A stretch of 64,000 nucleotides of DNA. Origin: Chrysemys picta bellii. Its lineage: Eukaryota > Chordata > Testudines > Emydidae. The stretch's first letter is position 1. The number at the start of each line of letters is the position of its first letter. Position numbers and translations under genes: made by a program. The notes beneath the pieces are model-generated. The model had not been told where the DNA came from. It did not search any database and worked only from the letters and a program-made list of their open reading frames with translations. The stretch lies in contig NC_088792.1 in the NCBI RefSeq assembly GCF_011386835.1, forward strand, positions 40,352,882-40,416,881. The letters run 5' to 3'. Below, one piece after another: positions 53,900 to 64,000 of the stretch.

Positions 53900-55130
53900 G
53901 TCCATCTGCCACTTATTCCTAGCTCTCACCACACACCTTCTCTGCCTCATAGTACCATCCTCCTTTTCTTTCCTCCTTCCTTTCCCCCGCCTTGTCACGT
54001 TCACCCCTTTACAGTTCCCACCAGCCCTACTTCCTCCTTCCCCTCTCTACCAGCATCAATCTAGGTCCTACATCTACTTCCTCCTCTTCAATTTGGGTGA
54101 CATTTGCCACATCCCTGATGTCCCTCCATCCCAAACCTCTCTGCCTCTCACACCGGTCCCACTACCATCACATCTGCCCGTCTTGTGACACCATTCCTAA
54201 CCTCCCATCCATCCCTCTCCATCTTCCTCCCTTCTCTTGATGTCTCTAGATCACCATTCCATGTCTACAAAGTTCACAGCCATTCATGACCTTTTCAGAG
54301 CTCGCTCCTGGCTTTTGCAGTGTCCTGGACTCCTTAGTCTGACATGGCTTCTGCAGCTGCCCTCTGTCATGGAGGCCTGTCCTCTCACATTCCCCACCCT
54401 GGATCAGACAGTGGTGGGGGTGTTGGGCTTATACTCTCCCTTTTCTGCCACTTTGAAACCCTCCCTCATTTTCACCCCGGCTCTCTTCATCTCCTCACAA
54501 TCTCCCACTCTGATCCTCAGTAACTTCAGCTTCCATGCTGCCGATCCCTTCGCTGCATGTTTCTTTGCCCTCATGTCTCCTTTCAACCTGCAGCCCTGTC
54601 CAACTCTCCCACTCACCAAAAGTGCTGTTCACTTAACTTGGTCTTTATCATGCATTGCTCTCGCTCGGATATCTCTGTTGCTGAGTTCTCCCTCTCTGGC
54701 CATCACATTGTATCTTATAGGATCACCTATCAGCCCCCTCCCTCATGTCCTGTCACTCGGTCCGTCTCTGACTTCCAGTCTATCAATGTTGATGACCTTT
54801 TGTCTGCTTTCAGCCCTCTCCTCCCTTCTCTTTCTTCCTTTTTTTTTTCATTCCTCACTCTCCTCCTCTCTTGACTCTTTGGCTTCTGGTTCAGACCCAA
54901 CATCCTCTCCTTCATTTACTCCATATTTCTAGCTAAAAAACTCCACTTCTCCAGTTTAATTGAATTCCAGGTCCCCAATCCCAGCTGTCAACTTTTACTC
55001 AGTCCTCAAACCTCCATGCCCCCCACTTCCCTCTCGGCACAGGATCTCAGTGATTCTTTCCAAATGTTTCTCTCTAGTCAAGGCATCATCAGCAACAATA
55101 GAGTAGCAACTGACTGTGGTTTCCAATAAT
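53900..55130 (+). mobile_element. L2-type LINE, endonuclease region relic
   Basis: A pyrimidine-rich plus-strand tract. In shifting frames one reads Gly-Gly-Gly-Val-Gly-Leu (54410-54430), then Asn-Ser-Pro-Thr-His-Gln-Lys-x-Cys-Ser-Leu-Asn-Leu-Val-Phe-Ile and Leu-Ser-Gly-His-His-Ile-Val (54600-54715). These match the L2-clade endonuclease order Pro-Thr-His-Arg...Leu-Asp-Leu-Val-Ile...Leu-Ser-Asp-His. Frameshifts are frequent. The 231-codon frame at 54237-54932 is a chance run through this tract. An L2-like 3' end follows at 56190. Confidence 0.6.
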
Positions 55131-56185
55131 AGTACTCATGGCTTCCAGTCTGCCAGCACCCAGTCATGCTAAATGACAGCTGCCCCCAAAACAATGGGAG
55201 AATTACCTTTAGATAAATTGCAAAAAGTTTAGATTTGTATATTTACACACCTAGACTTATTGGGAAATTTATATTCTGAGTAAACTGCATCTATGAGGGT
55301 TTTCGGGAGAGGCATCCAAAACTTCCTCTTGTGGTCCGATGGGAATTATTTTATTGTGATTTCACTAAATTTAAAGTCAGATTTTCCTCATGTTTGTCTT
55401 CATCTGGAGAATTTAAGGTGCTTAGAACTCTCCTTGATCTCAGTTAAAAGAACTCCAGAGGAAATAACCTCTCATTAGGCTCAAACTCCTCTTGAAGTTC
55501 CCAGTCGGACTATCCTTCCACTGGGAATAAGAGGGACAAGGGTGAGGATTTCTTACTACCTTTGTTTGATTGCCTTTTCTTTTCTTTTCTTTTCTTATTA
55601 TTTTTCCTGTGTAGTAAAGACTATGCAATTCTTAAGACTGCTGTTATAATGTGTTCATAATAACATTAAGTACTGACCTCAGATGCAGAGGAATAAGTGA
55701 TTTTTCCTTATACAACAATATATAGTAACCTCCTAAGAGATTTTAACTCTTTGACACAAGGACACACCAGATATTCCTGACTGAATATAAAAGTCCTGCT
55801 TTGAAAAAACTGCCTTGATAGTACAATAAAATATTGTTGGATTCCCATTGTTTACTTACATTGTCTCTCCTTCTCTCTCCATACCATGGTGATAAAGGAA
55901 TTCAAAATCTTTCCCCACCTCATTTGCATCTGATATCTACTTCAGCAGATGCACAGGAAATGAAACTGGATTTTACCAACTGGATAGAGGCAATGAAAAC
56001 AACTGCTAAATATTCCTGGTCTCCCAAGAACAAATATCCTCTTCTAGGCTTTTTCATCAAGGATAGAAATCTTTCAAGAGATTAATCACAAAAATGTCTT
56101 AAAATATACATTGTTCATATTTATAAAGGGTCTTCCAGGTTTCCTTTCATACTATTGAAAGGTATCTCTGTGCCTATTAACCAAC
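55131..56185. other. Intron, possibly gap in the L2 copy
   Basis: No RT motifs recognised. Contains a (TTTTC)n run at 55573-55595. Confidence 0.3.
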
Positions 56186-56189
56186 GGGC

Positions 56190-56510
56190 AATAGGCTCCT
56201 ACCCGCTCCTCCTTCAAGTTCCTTTTGAAAACATACTTTTTCCAAGAGGCCTGCAAATCCTAGTCCTTTACTCCAAAGATTTTACCAAATGATAAATATC
56301 ACCAAAAATGTAAAGCAACCATTGCCTCCCCCCCAAAAACCAAGTCAACTGTGGAACTAACACGATGTTTATTTAAATGTCACTGCCCATTAATCTTCTG
56401 TCCTTTATATATTTCTTAATTAGACTGCAAACTCTTTGGAAACATGTCTTCTTACTTTTTGCACAGCGCCTCACACACTTTTCATGGTACGGTATCAATA
56501 AAAAATGGTT
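56190..56510 (+). mobile_element. L2-type LINE 3' end
   Basis: ccttcaagttccttttgaaaacatactttttccaagaggcctgcaaa, then later tagactgcaaactctttgg and cacagcgcctcacac, follow the order of an L2 3' UTR, ending in the tail shared with CORE-SINEs (compare 13990-14050). Same strand as 53900-55130, so probably one broken element. Confidence 0.6.
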
Positions 56511-58340
56511 TATGTGAAGTCCTAGTGACTGCTCACATTTGCTCTGCTTGCTGATATTATAAATATAATTGAGGCCTTCCAATAGCTGACCTGGTTGTTT
56601 GAGGCTGGAATCCCCTCAGCGTGACTCAGGTCTCTCAATTCTCAGCAAGGAGCAGAACAGAGACCTATGCTTCTGCTCCAGCCAATCCAAGATGTGGGAA
56701 AATGAGGAAAACTCAGTTTTTATTTGTCTATCCATTTTATAGCCCACTAGGCAGATGCAGCTCTGCAAATCACATAAGCATCAGTGGATTCTAGCTGATA
56801 TTTCCAGATGTGTCTAGTGATTTTTGGTACCTCAGGGTTTATGTGATGAAAGCGGTCATTGCTTAAAGAGTCCTGATTTTCAGAAAGTTCTGAGCTCTTG
56901 ACATATGAAACTTAGATCCTGCAAAGTTGTCAAGTTGGCTATGCAAAAACTGAGGTACCCAGAATCACAAGTCAGCTGTAAAACCTGGCCCTGCCGGGAA
57001 TTAAATCCCTAAAGCCTGGTTTGAAAAACGTACCGCTTAATTTCTAGATTAAAACACAAAATAAAACAGAGGGCTCCAAGTCCTTTTTGAAAACACGTAA
57101 TAGGTTCTGCCTCTCTTTCCATTTCTCATTATTTTCCTCTTAAAACTCAACCATCTCCATAGACAGTTATAGACGTCTCGTCTTCCTAAAATAATATTGT
57201 TTAGAGTACTTTAAACAGCTCAATCCTCCAAACTTTCCAGAGTCAGGCTTTCTGTTGGCTTCACGTGAGGAAGGCTAACTCAACTAGATCCAAAAATTAT
57301 TCACTCATGAGATGGGCTAATACTAGAATTTTGAATCCAACACAGGGCCATTCCATTGCACATGCCCCTGTGGCATGCCCCTCTGGTTTTGATTTTGGTC
57401 TGGGCTAGAGCTGAAACAGGAAGGAGCCTGTTTTCTATCTCTGGTTCAATAGCAGCAGATATCTCACATAAATAACTGACCTCTCGAAATAACTGACCTC
57501 CACCATTCAAGATGAGAAAAGCAGCTGACTGCACAATAACTGCATTCTAAATGTTGAGAGCATTCCTCACTCAGGTAGGGAACAGATGGTTTTTTTTTTC
57601 TTAATACTCTTGGGTCAGTAATAGTCTTAGAACACCAAATGGGAGAAAGAATCCCAAATAGTTTAATAGAGAGGAATAATCTAAAAAGAAAAATAAAACA
57701 AGATCTTTTAGGACGCTCATGACAGTAAGAAAAATCAGAGCAGACAGTAAGGTCATGAGAAAGATGTGAGTTATGAATGACTGTGCCTGTCCCCTGAAAC
57801 ACTGTCATTCAGTAGGCTCATAACAATTCAATGCAAACAGCTCAGTAGCATTTGATGACAGCATTACTAACGATAACTCATCTCAGCTTTGATGTGCTAT
57901 TTTATTTTGGGGAAAGACAAGCACTATATATAATTTGTTAAGTCTGTAAATCAAAATAAGTCACTAAATTTAATCTTGTTAATCATGTACAAATACCACG
58001 TGCATAGCAATAGTTATACAGTATATGTAGCTGTCCCTTTGAAAATTTGTCCCTCTTATTTAATGAATCCACCAACAGGGACATGAAGGCTGATCTATCA
58101 GAGGAATCTACTGAAAATTAGTATTAATTATCTAAAACTGGAGCTCTACATCAAACACATAAACCAGTCCAGGTTCAATTCCAAAAACAATTTCATTTGG
58201 AAGAACTGCAAGAGAGACAAAGAGAAACGATTTCAATAAATCTGAAAGCTTTAAAGGCTGAACTTTTTATTTACTTTCAACAAGCAGGCCGAAAGATTTG
58301 AAAATATTCAAAAAACGTAGATGGAAAAAAATATCTTACA
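56511..58340. other. Intron, nothing recognised
   Basis: No supported feature. A 114-codon minus frame at 57464-57808 has no recognisable family or splice context. Confidence 0.35.
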
Positions 58341-58344
58341 CAGA

Positions 58345-58930
58345 TATCAACATGTGCTGGGGTCTATAAACCCCACACTTGGCAACAAGGGGTTAAGGGA
58401 TTGTTTTGGGCTCAGCTAGCCCTGCCCACCTGCCCCCCATACCCTCACCTGCAGGAAATGCACCATCTGCTGGAAGAATTAAAAGGCAGGGAATTAGCTC
58501 ACTTGGGTGGCAGAGCTGGAGGTGGGCAGACCTGCAGCCTACAGCTGCAGCAGAGCAGAGAAGACTCTGATGCAGCTACCCAGAGGGGCCCTCCCTGAGG
58601 GAAGGGAGGATCCACCCCAGCTTCAACCAGAGAGGGAAGTATCCTGTGGACCTTGGACTTTGGTAACCCCCTTTACTTACTGTGGTTTGGGTCTCCCCAC
58701 CAGGGGAAGCTTGGACTAAGCTGATCCCAAGGTGGTAGACAAGAGGAAAAGGCCCAGGGAGGACAGTCTTAAGCAGCCTTAGTTGCCAGATTACTGGTAG
58801 CCCACGGGGCCCTGGGTTGGAGCCTGATGGAATGGGAGGGCCCGGGCTCCTCTCCCCAAAATTTGGCAGTAAGGAGTTGCAGCCATGACCATTAAGCCAT
58901 GCTCCCCAAGAGAGGACCATTACACAACCA
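58345..58930. mobile_element. LTR-like element
   Basis: tgctggggtctataaaccccacacttggcaacaaggggttaag start, purine-rich body with repeated gagggaag/ctggg phrases, and end near ccattaca at 58918-58926. Resembles reptilian LTRs; target duplication not found. Confidence 0.45.
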
Positions 58931-59050
58931 CATGGCAACAATCTCAATGGTAACCATTCCAAAGCAGGGGGAATGTAATCAGTCAGCCACATGGCAGACA
59001 GGGGTTTACTTTCCAAATCACCTTGGGTTTGATCCTGCAAAGTGTAGAGT

Positions 59051-59812
59051 TAGGGTTACCATACGTCCGGTTTTTCCTGGACATGTCCGGCTTTTCGGCA
59101 CTCAAACCCCCATCCGGGGGGAATTGCCAACATGTCCGGGAAAATGCTGGCCAGGCACTTCCCCTCCCGCAGTGGCTCTGCTCCTCTCCTGACTCTTCGG
59201 CTCTGTTTAAGAGCCGAGCTGCCCGAGCGCTATGGGCTTCAGGCAGCCCCCTTGCCTCCGGACCCCAGCCGGGCACTTCCCCTCCTGGGCTCCGGCGGCA
59301 CAGGGTCCGGAGGTATGGGGGCTGCCCGAAGCCGGTAGCGCTGGGGCAGCTCGGCTCTTAAACAGAGCGGAAGAGTCAGGGGAGGAGCAGAGCCTCCGGC
59401 CGCGGCGGCTCTGCTCCTCCCCGACTCTGTTTAAGAGCCGAGCGCTATGGGCTTTGGGCAGCCCCATACCTCCGGATCCTGCGCTGCCGGAGCCCGGGAG
59501 GGGAAGTGCCCGGCCGGGGGCGCAGGGTCCGGAGGCAAGGGGGCTGCCTGAAGCCCGAGCGCTACCGGCTTCACGGTTTGCCAAGCAGCCTCCAGACACA
59601 GGTGGCTCCAGCTGCGCTGGGGAAGCGTCGGCCGGGGTCGCAGGGTCTGGGGGCTGCCCAGCAAACCATGAAGCCGGTAGCGCTCGGGCAGCCCTTTCCG
59701 CGTGGCTGGGAGTGGGAGGGAGGAGGGAGCGGAGTTAGGGTGGGGTTGGGCCGGGGAAGAGGCGGAGTTGGGGCGGGGCTGGGGGTGGGAAATGTTAAGT
59801 ATGGTAACCCTA
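59051..59812. mobile_element. hAT-like MITE built of alternating inverted repeats
   Basis: Ends TAGGGTTACCATACGTCCGG and TATGGTAACCCTA; flanks share GTAGAGT (59044-59050, 59813-59819), a 7-8-bp target duplication. Inside, a roughly 70-90-bp unit (ctctgctcctc..tctgtttaagagccgagc..gggcttc.ggcagcccc) occurs four times in alternating orientation: about 59171-59265, 59310-59395, 59405-59475 and 59525-59575. GC-rich throughout. The several frames seen here are by-products. Confidence 0.85.
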
Positions 59813-59820
59813 GTAGAGTG

Positions 59821-62800
59821 CCCTCAGTTCCAGTGCCTTTAATCAGAATTCAGGACCCTCATCACTGAGCAGGATTGAGTTGACTAGAAATAAGTTTGTC
59901 TCAAAGGCTGGTAATTTTTTTTCAGACAGGATCCACAAATGCCACCTCGCTCAACCTTGCCCTAAATAAAAGCATTTGTAAAACCCTAACCAACTTTAAG
60001 ACAGAGTTACAGAGCTAAACTTTCCAAAGGTATTTTGCCCAAGCATTATATGTCATGTACACATACATTGGCCTGTGTGAAAATTTTGCTTAATTGTCAA
60101 AGCTAACTTACAATCAGTTGCATTTTCAAAATGTTGTATAAAAAAGAGGAAAACATGGATTGAAAAAACACTGACGTTTCAGCTCCTTTTGGGCCTTTAT
60201 TAAGAAACATGCATGTATTGTTCTCAGCAGGCTTCTATAATCAAAGTTAATGACATCGCCCATTCTTCTACCTCATTTTCTAAGTTGTACAAAGCACTGA
60301 GATAATTTTCACTCCCTGAAAGTTCTTTTTTCTCCCAATTGCTGGTTACAAAATTAACAGCATCATAATGAAAATGCTTATATTTTCATCAAAGAATATA
60401 TACTGTAAATATATACATTTTAGTAAAGAAAACAGGAAATATAGTGTTACTTTACTACTTCCGTAAACATGCCAGTTCTGATCTCTTGAAACACCTGCAG
60501 TGTCTGAAGGTTTCTGCTGCCTCACACTATGATGGGTGTTAGCACCTGAAGTATTTTCTAAGAGCCAAGTGCTGAGGCTCTCACTTGGTCCATAATTGAT
60601 ATGAGCTTTCATTGAGCTGATGGGAGCTAGCCTGAAAAAGGACTGGGTTAAAAAACTGAGGAAGGACCTCAGGATTTGGTTATAAGGGAGTAGGCATTTC
60701 CAGGAATGTCACCTGATCACATGGCCTTCCCCAGAAGTTAAGGTGAATTTAGAGTTTAGAGTGGATGCTCGGGACAATGACTACACAGATTGTCAGCAGA
60801 TACCGGATTATTCCATGCCTATTAATCACTAATATATTGACAACATTTCAAATGTAGTTCAGCCCTCATTTAGTGGAGGGGAAGGGGAGTGTGTTAACTG
60901 ATACATGATTTCCTCTGAAGGAGTATTCCCTGGTTTGCAAGCATCAGAGATGCACATACTTTTTTCTGTGCCTTTTCAAACTCCCAAACCTGTTAGATTT
61001 TCATTAAAGGCAGCTTTCATCTAAAGACAACAAAACACTTCTCACCCCAGATTATATCTTTGTACATTTCCCTGAAACATCTGCTATCAAGTGCTTATCA
61101 GCATGCTTTGGCTCTTAGAGTACACTTTCATACCATGCATTATGCTTACTACTTCGGTCAGGGTAACACAATAGCTCTTCACTTTAAATTCTCATTCCAT
61201 ATGCACTGTGCATTGTTTATCAGCTTCATATCCTCAGATGAAATCCAGTCATCTTATTCCCCCATATGAAAACTCTTATTGTTTGCCTCTCTAGCAGTAT
61301 TTTTTTAAAAACTCTCCTCAGTATGTCTTTCCTTTCTCAAGCAGTTTAATGGATACAATTTTGATTGCTTTGATTTCATTTCTGAGATTAGCTCTGCTAA
61401 TACTAAGTAACAGTTAACATCAAAGCCATTTTAAATGGGATCATTTGAATTTCAGGCAGTATAATTGAATTTTGTCTCAAATGTTGTCACACTTTTGATT
61501 TAATTTTTTTTTTTTTAAAAAGGTTTCCACCATTTTCTTCTATTTAAAAGGCTCAGGGCACCTGTACCTGTGGAAATCCAGAACTAGCATTTGTGACAAT
61601 TGTTGCCACAAAAATAAATGGGCAGATTTTAGAAAACATTACAGCCTTTAATTCTTAGACTTACCTGCAGCATTATGCATCCTAAGCATCTGCAAGACAT
61701 GGAATTCTAGATTCGTAGGCTCACATGCAAAAAATAAACTCAAACTCTTAGTTCATCCCTTGTTTGCCTAAACTTACATACAGCAGTGTACATAGAGCAC
61801 AAGACCCTGTGAAATCACACAATTAGCAAGATACTTGCAACAAGATCAACTCAAACCTGTCATGTTCCTGTTCACATATGTCTTGCTAATTGGACACCAT
61901 TTTTTGAAAGTGTGACAAACACAAAACAATATTGCCTGTAGAATTGCTCCCTTTAATAAAGCTGTTTTTATTAGTCTCTTTGTCCTTAACTCATGCAGTT
62001 CCACACATCTCTGCAGTAAAAGCAATACTTTTTATATCAGTGCTGATAACTTCACTGCACATCTCATTTCAGAACTGCATTTTAGCTCATTATAGCTTTG
62101 TTGTTTGAGCACCAGCAGCTTCTGCTATCAACTGAATTATGGGCTGACAGAAAGGAATCAAATTATTCTTTCAAACTACTGGTATGTAGGCGCCAGGAAG
62201 AGGGACATTGCGTTAGAATAGCAATGGGTGACTGTCCAGTAATGGGGTCTTGCTGAACTGCATTACATAAATGATCTTGTTAGCTTCCTTTGTGGCAAGT
62301 GAAGTTTGAAGATAAAGCTATCTGTGGCTTAAAGAGCTGAAAGAGCTTAACTGGGTCCAGAAAATGCAACGTTCCGATACCTAGTCAATGGCCCATAAAA
62401 AGTAAATGGCAATCTTAGATAAAGCTCAAATAAGCATCCAGCAGTTGGGATGCTTATCAATCATTTAACTGAACTATGACTCCAAACTTTTCCACCATCT
62501 GGATCAAACCAGACAGATCGTTTTGCATGTGTGGGGGATAGCTACTTTTGGAGGTGGACTACTCCCCACTCTGGGTAGACACACATTTTAGGGAGTAGCT
62601 TCATAGCCCCAAAACCCCATTGGACAAAAGTATTCCTTGGGTGTGTCCAGGAAGCTTGCTTTCCTATGTGGGTATAAGCCCTCGCCCAGCAATCCTGCTT
62701 TCCTCCTCCAAGGCCTTCTTCAGGATGTGGCTAATGGTCCTACTGGCCCTCTTAGGGAGGAAGTAGTTGTGAGTGGGACCCAGTAATTCCTCAACCAAGA

Positions 62801-63930
62801 ACCACCAAATTGCACTTTTACACTTAGAAGCACCTGGCCCGTCACCAGAGTTTACATCCACACCACAATACAGAATTGAAAAGTCTTGCAGCCAAAGAGA
62901 TTCCTTGGTCCCTCACTTCCCACAAAAGCCACAAATCTCTCAGGGCTAGATTATCTGATTTAAACACAGCTCTGCAATGGGGTTGGTGTGGAGCCACATT
63001 CCCCCAGGAGAAATGGTCCTTCTCGGAGTTTCTTTTAACACAGCATAATCTTTCCACTTGGACCTTGACCCTGTACTATGAGCCAGGGTGGAGGAGCAAG
63101 GGGTCATGGCCCTGCCTCCTCCGTGCTCCTTTTAGACCAAAGTAACAGAAGGAGCATGTCCTTCCTAGAGCAAGGGACTGCAAATATGATAGGCCCCTGC
63201 ACAAGGTGGGTAGGATCCTGGTTCCCCACACACATCTTTATAATGGTCAGGCATTAATCCAGCCCTCAGCAAGGGAAGGAGAGAGAAAATTGGAATTGGT
63301 AGCAGTTCATTAATGCACTGCCCAGAAACAGGCTGAAAAAAGTAATGCCATAACAACACTTTTTAAAGGCTAATAAATGGTGTAGGTTTTCCCTCACAAC
63401 ATTACTTAATGGCCACTTAAACAGCAGGTTCCCACCTCCTTTGGAAAGCAACTGTCTGTTGGCAGGTGACAGAGGGAGAAGAGACTGTCCTTCAAAAGCC
63501 ATTTAAGAATGTTATTAAAAACAACCACAATGCTTTGAACACCTTCACAGAAATGAATAGTTTTTGTTCATTTCCTAGGATTTTGAACTATGGCTCCCTT
63601 CTCTCATCTCCACTGCCTTGTGTGCTTCTTCAGCCACCCTACTCCAACTTTTGTTTCCAAATCCCAGCTCAACACAGCGGCATGAAGTTTATTTAACGTA
63701 TTTGTGCTTATGTCCAATGGTGACTAAAAAACCTTTGCTGAGGAACAAAGTCCTTGAAGGCATCTAAGCTGGATCATCTATTTAATTCCCTCCTCCGCCT
63801 CCCACTGGCTACTCAGGCCACAGAGTTAGCATTCCTGATTGCTAGCATGGTCTGAGATTATCCTGATTTGACAAAACTAATTGCTCACCAATCCCATCCA
63901 ATTGGTTTCCCGCTTATATTTCTGATCCCT
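59821..63930. other. Intron, nothing firmly recognised
   Basis: 4.1 kb. 62480-63250 has a GC content and phrasing unlike its surroundings and could be a repeat, but no family, ends or frame could be fixed. Poly-T at 61506-61516. Confidence 0.35.
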
Positions 63931-63934
63931 AGAT

Positions 63935-64000
63935 TAGTGGTTTTCAAACTGCGGGTTAGAATGTAAGGCACTGGGTTGCGGCGGCTCTGGTCAGCACCGC
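63935..64000. mobile_element. hAT MITE left end, cut by the window
   Basis: TAGTGGTTTTCAAACTGCGG is a typical hAT MITE terminus, followed by gggttgcggcggctctgg. The right end is beyond the window. Confidence 0.6.

Noticed and set aside
53618..54004. 128-codon minus frame as a possible exon
   Set aside because: Lys/Arg/Glu-rich part is the antisense of the pyrimidine tract; no splice logic or homology by eye.
54237..54932. 231-codon plus-strand frame, the longest non-CR1 frame
   Set aside because: It runs through pyrimidine-rich L2-like sequence; the true LINE reading changes frame within it, and composition is Leu/Ser/Pro from C/T richness.
59023..59868. Overlapping frames of 97-168 codons on both strands
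   Set aside because: By-products of the inverted-repeat MITE; the same segment is read several times in both directions.
61663..61700. 25-bp microexon (minus) between ttgcag and gtaagt
   Set aside because: Too short to judge, no MAM or LDLa content, and chance splice-like pairs of this kind are expected.

Overview
The window reads as intronic vertebrate DNA, most likely from a cryptodiran turtle. Supporting signs are a tRNA-derived SINE matching the tortoise Cry I family (4453-4647), many CR1 LINE copies of the turtle type with 3' ends in an 8-bp repeat, CORE/MIR-type SINEs, and numerous hAT and PIF/Harbinger MITEs. No prokaryotic features, CRISPR array, rRNA or operon are present.

One host gene is supported, on the minus strand. 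Three short exons have matching splice sites and reading phases. In transcript order they are: the C-terminal exon of a MAM domain (42514 to 42334), a complete LDL-receptor class A module (19904 to 19776), and the N-terminal exon of the next MAM domain (13263 to 13102). Alternating MAM and LDLa modules with very long introns point to MALRD1, a large intestinal membrane protein linked in mouse to bile-acid/FGF15-19 control. The window holds only a slice of it: introns of 22,429 and 6,512 bp plus flanking intron on both sides.

Layout: 1-13101 is downstream intron with six excisable DNA transposons showing exact target duplications (1148-1640, 1838-2128, 3945-4209, 5360-5746, 7863-8136, 11941-12251), the Cry I SINE and an old CR1. 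13264-19775 is the LDLa-to-MAM intron, with a CORE-SINE and a solo LTR (15575-16443). 19905-42333 is the long MAM-to-LDLa intron, with CR1 copies on both strands, a LINE C-terminal relic, and a GC-rich hAT-like composite (33704-35675). 42515-64000 is upstream intron, with a CR1 that has swallowed a tRNA-like element (43243-44800), the longest and best preserved CR1 (47058-about 50540), an L2-type LINE, and a hAT MITE built of alternating inverted repeats (59051-59812).

Most open reading frames are pieces of decayed LINE ORF2 or chance frames in GC-rich or pyrimidine-rich repeats. No clearly new biological system was found. The most unusual structures are the tRNA-like passenger inside a TGTAAC/GTTACA-ended element, the multi-hairpin MITE, and two orphan exon-like frames of unknown identity.
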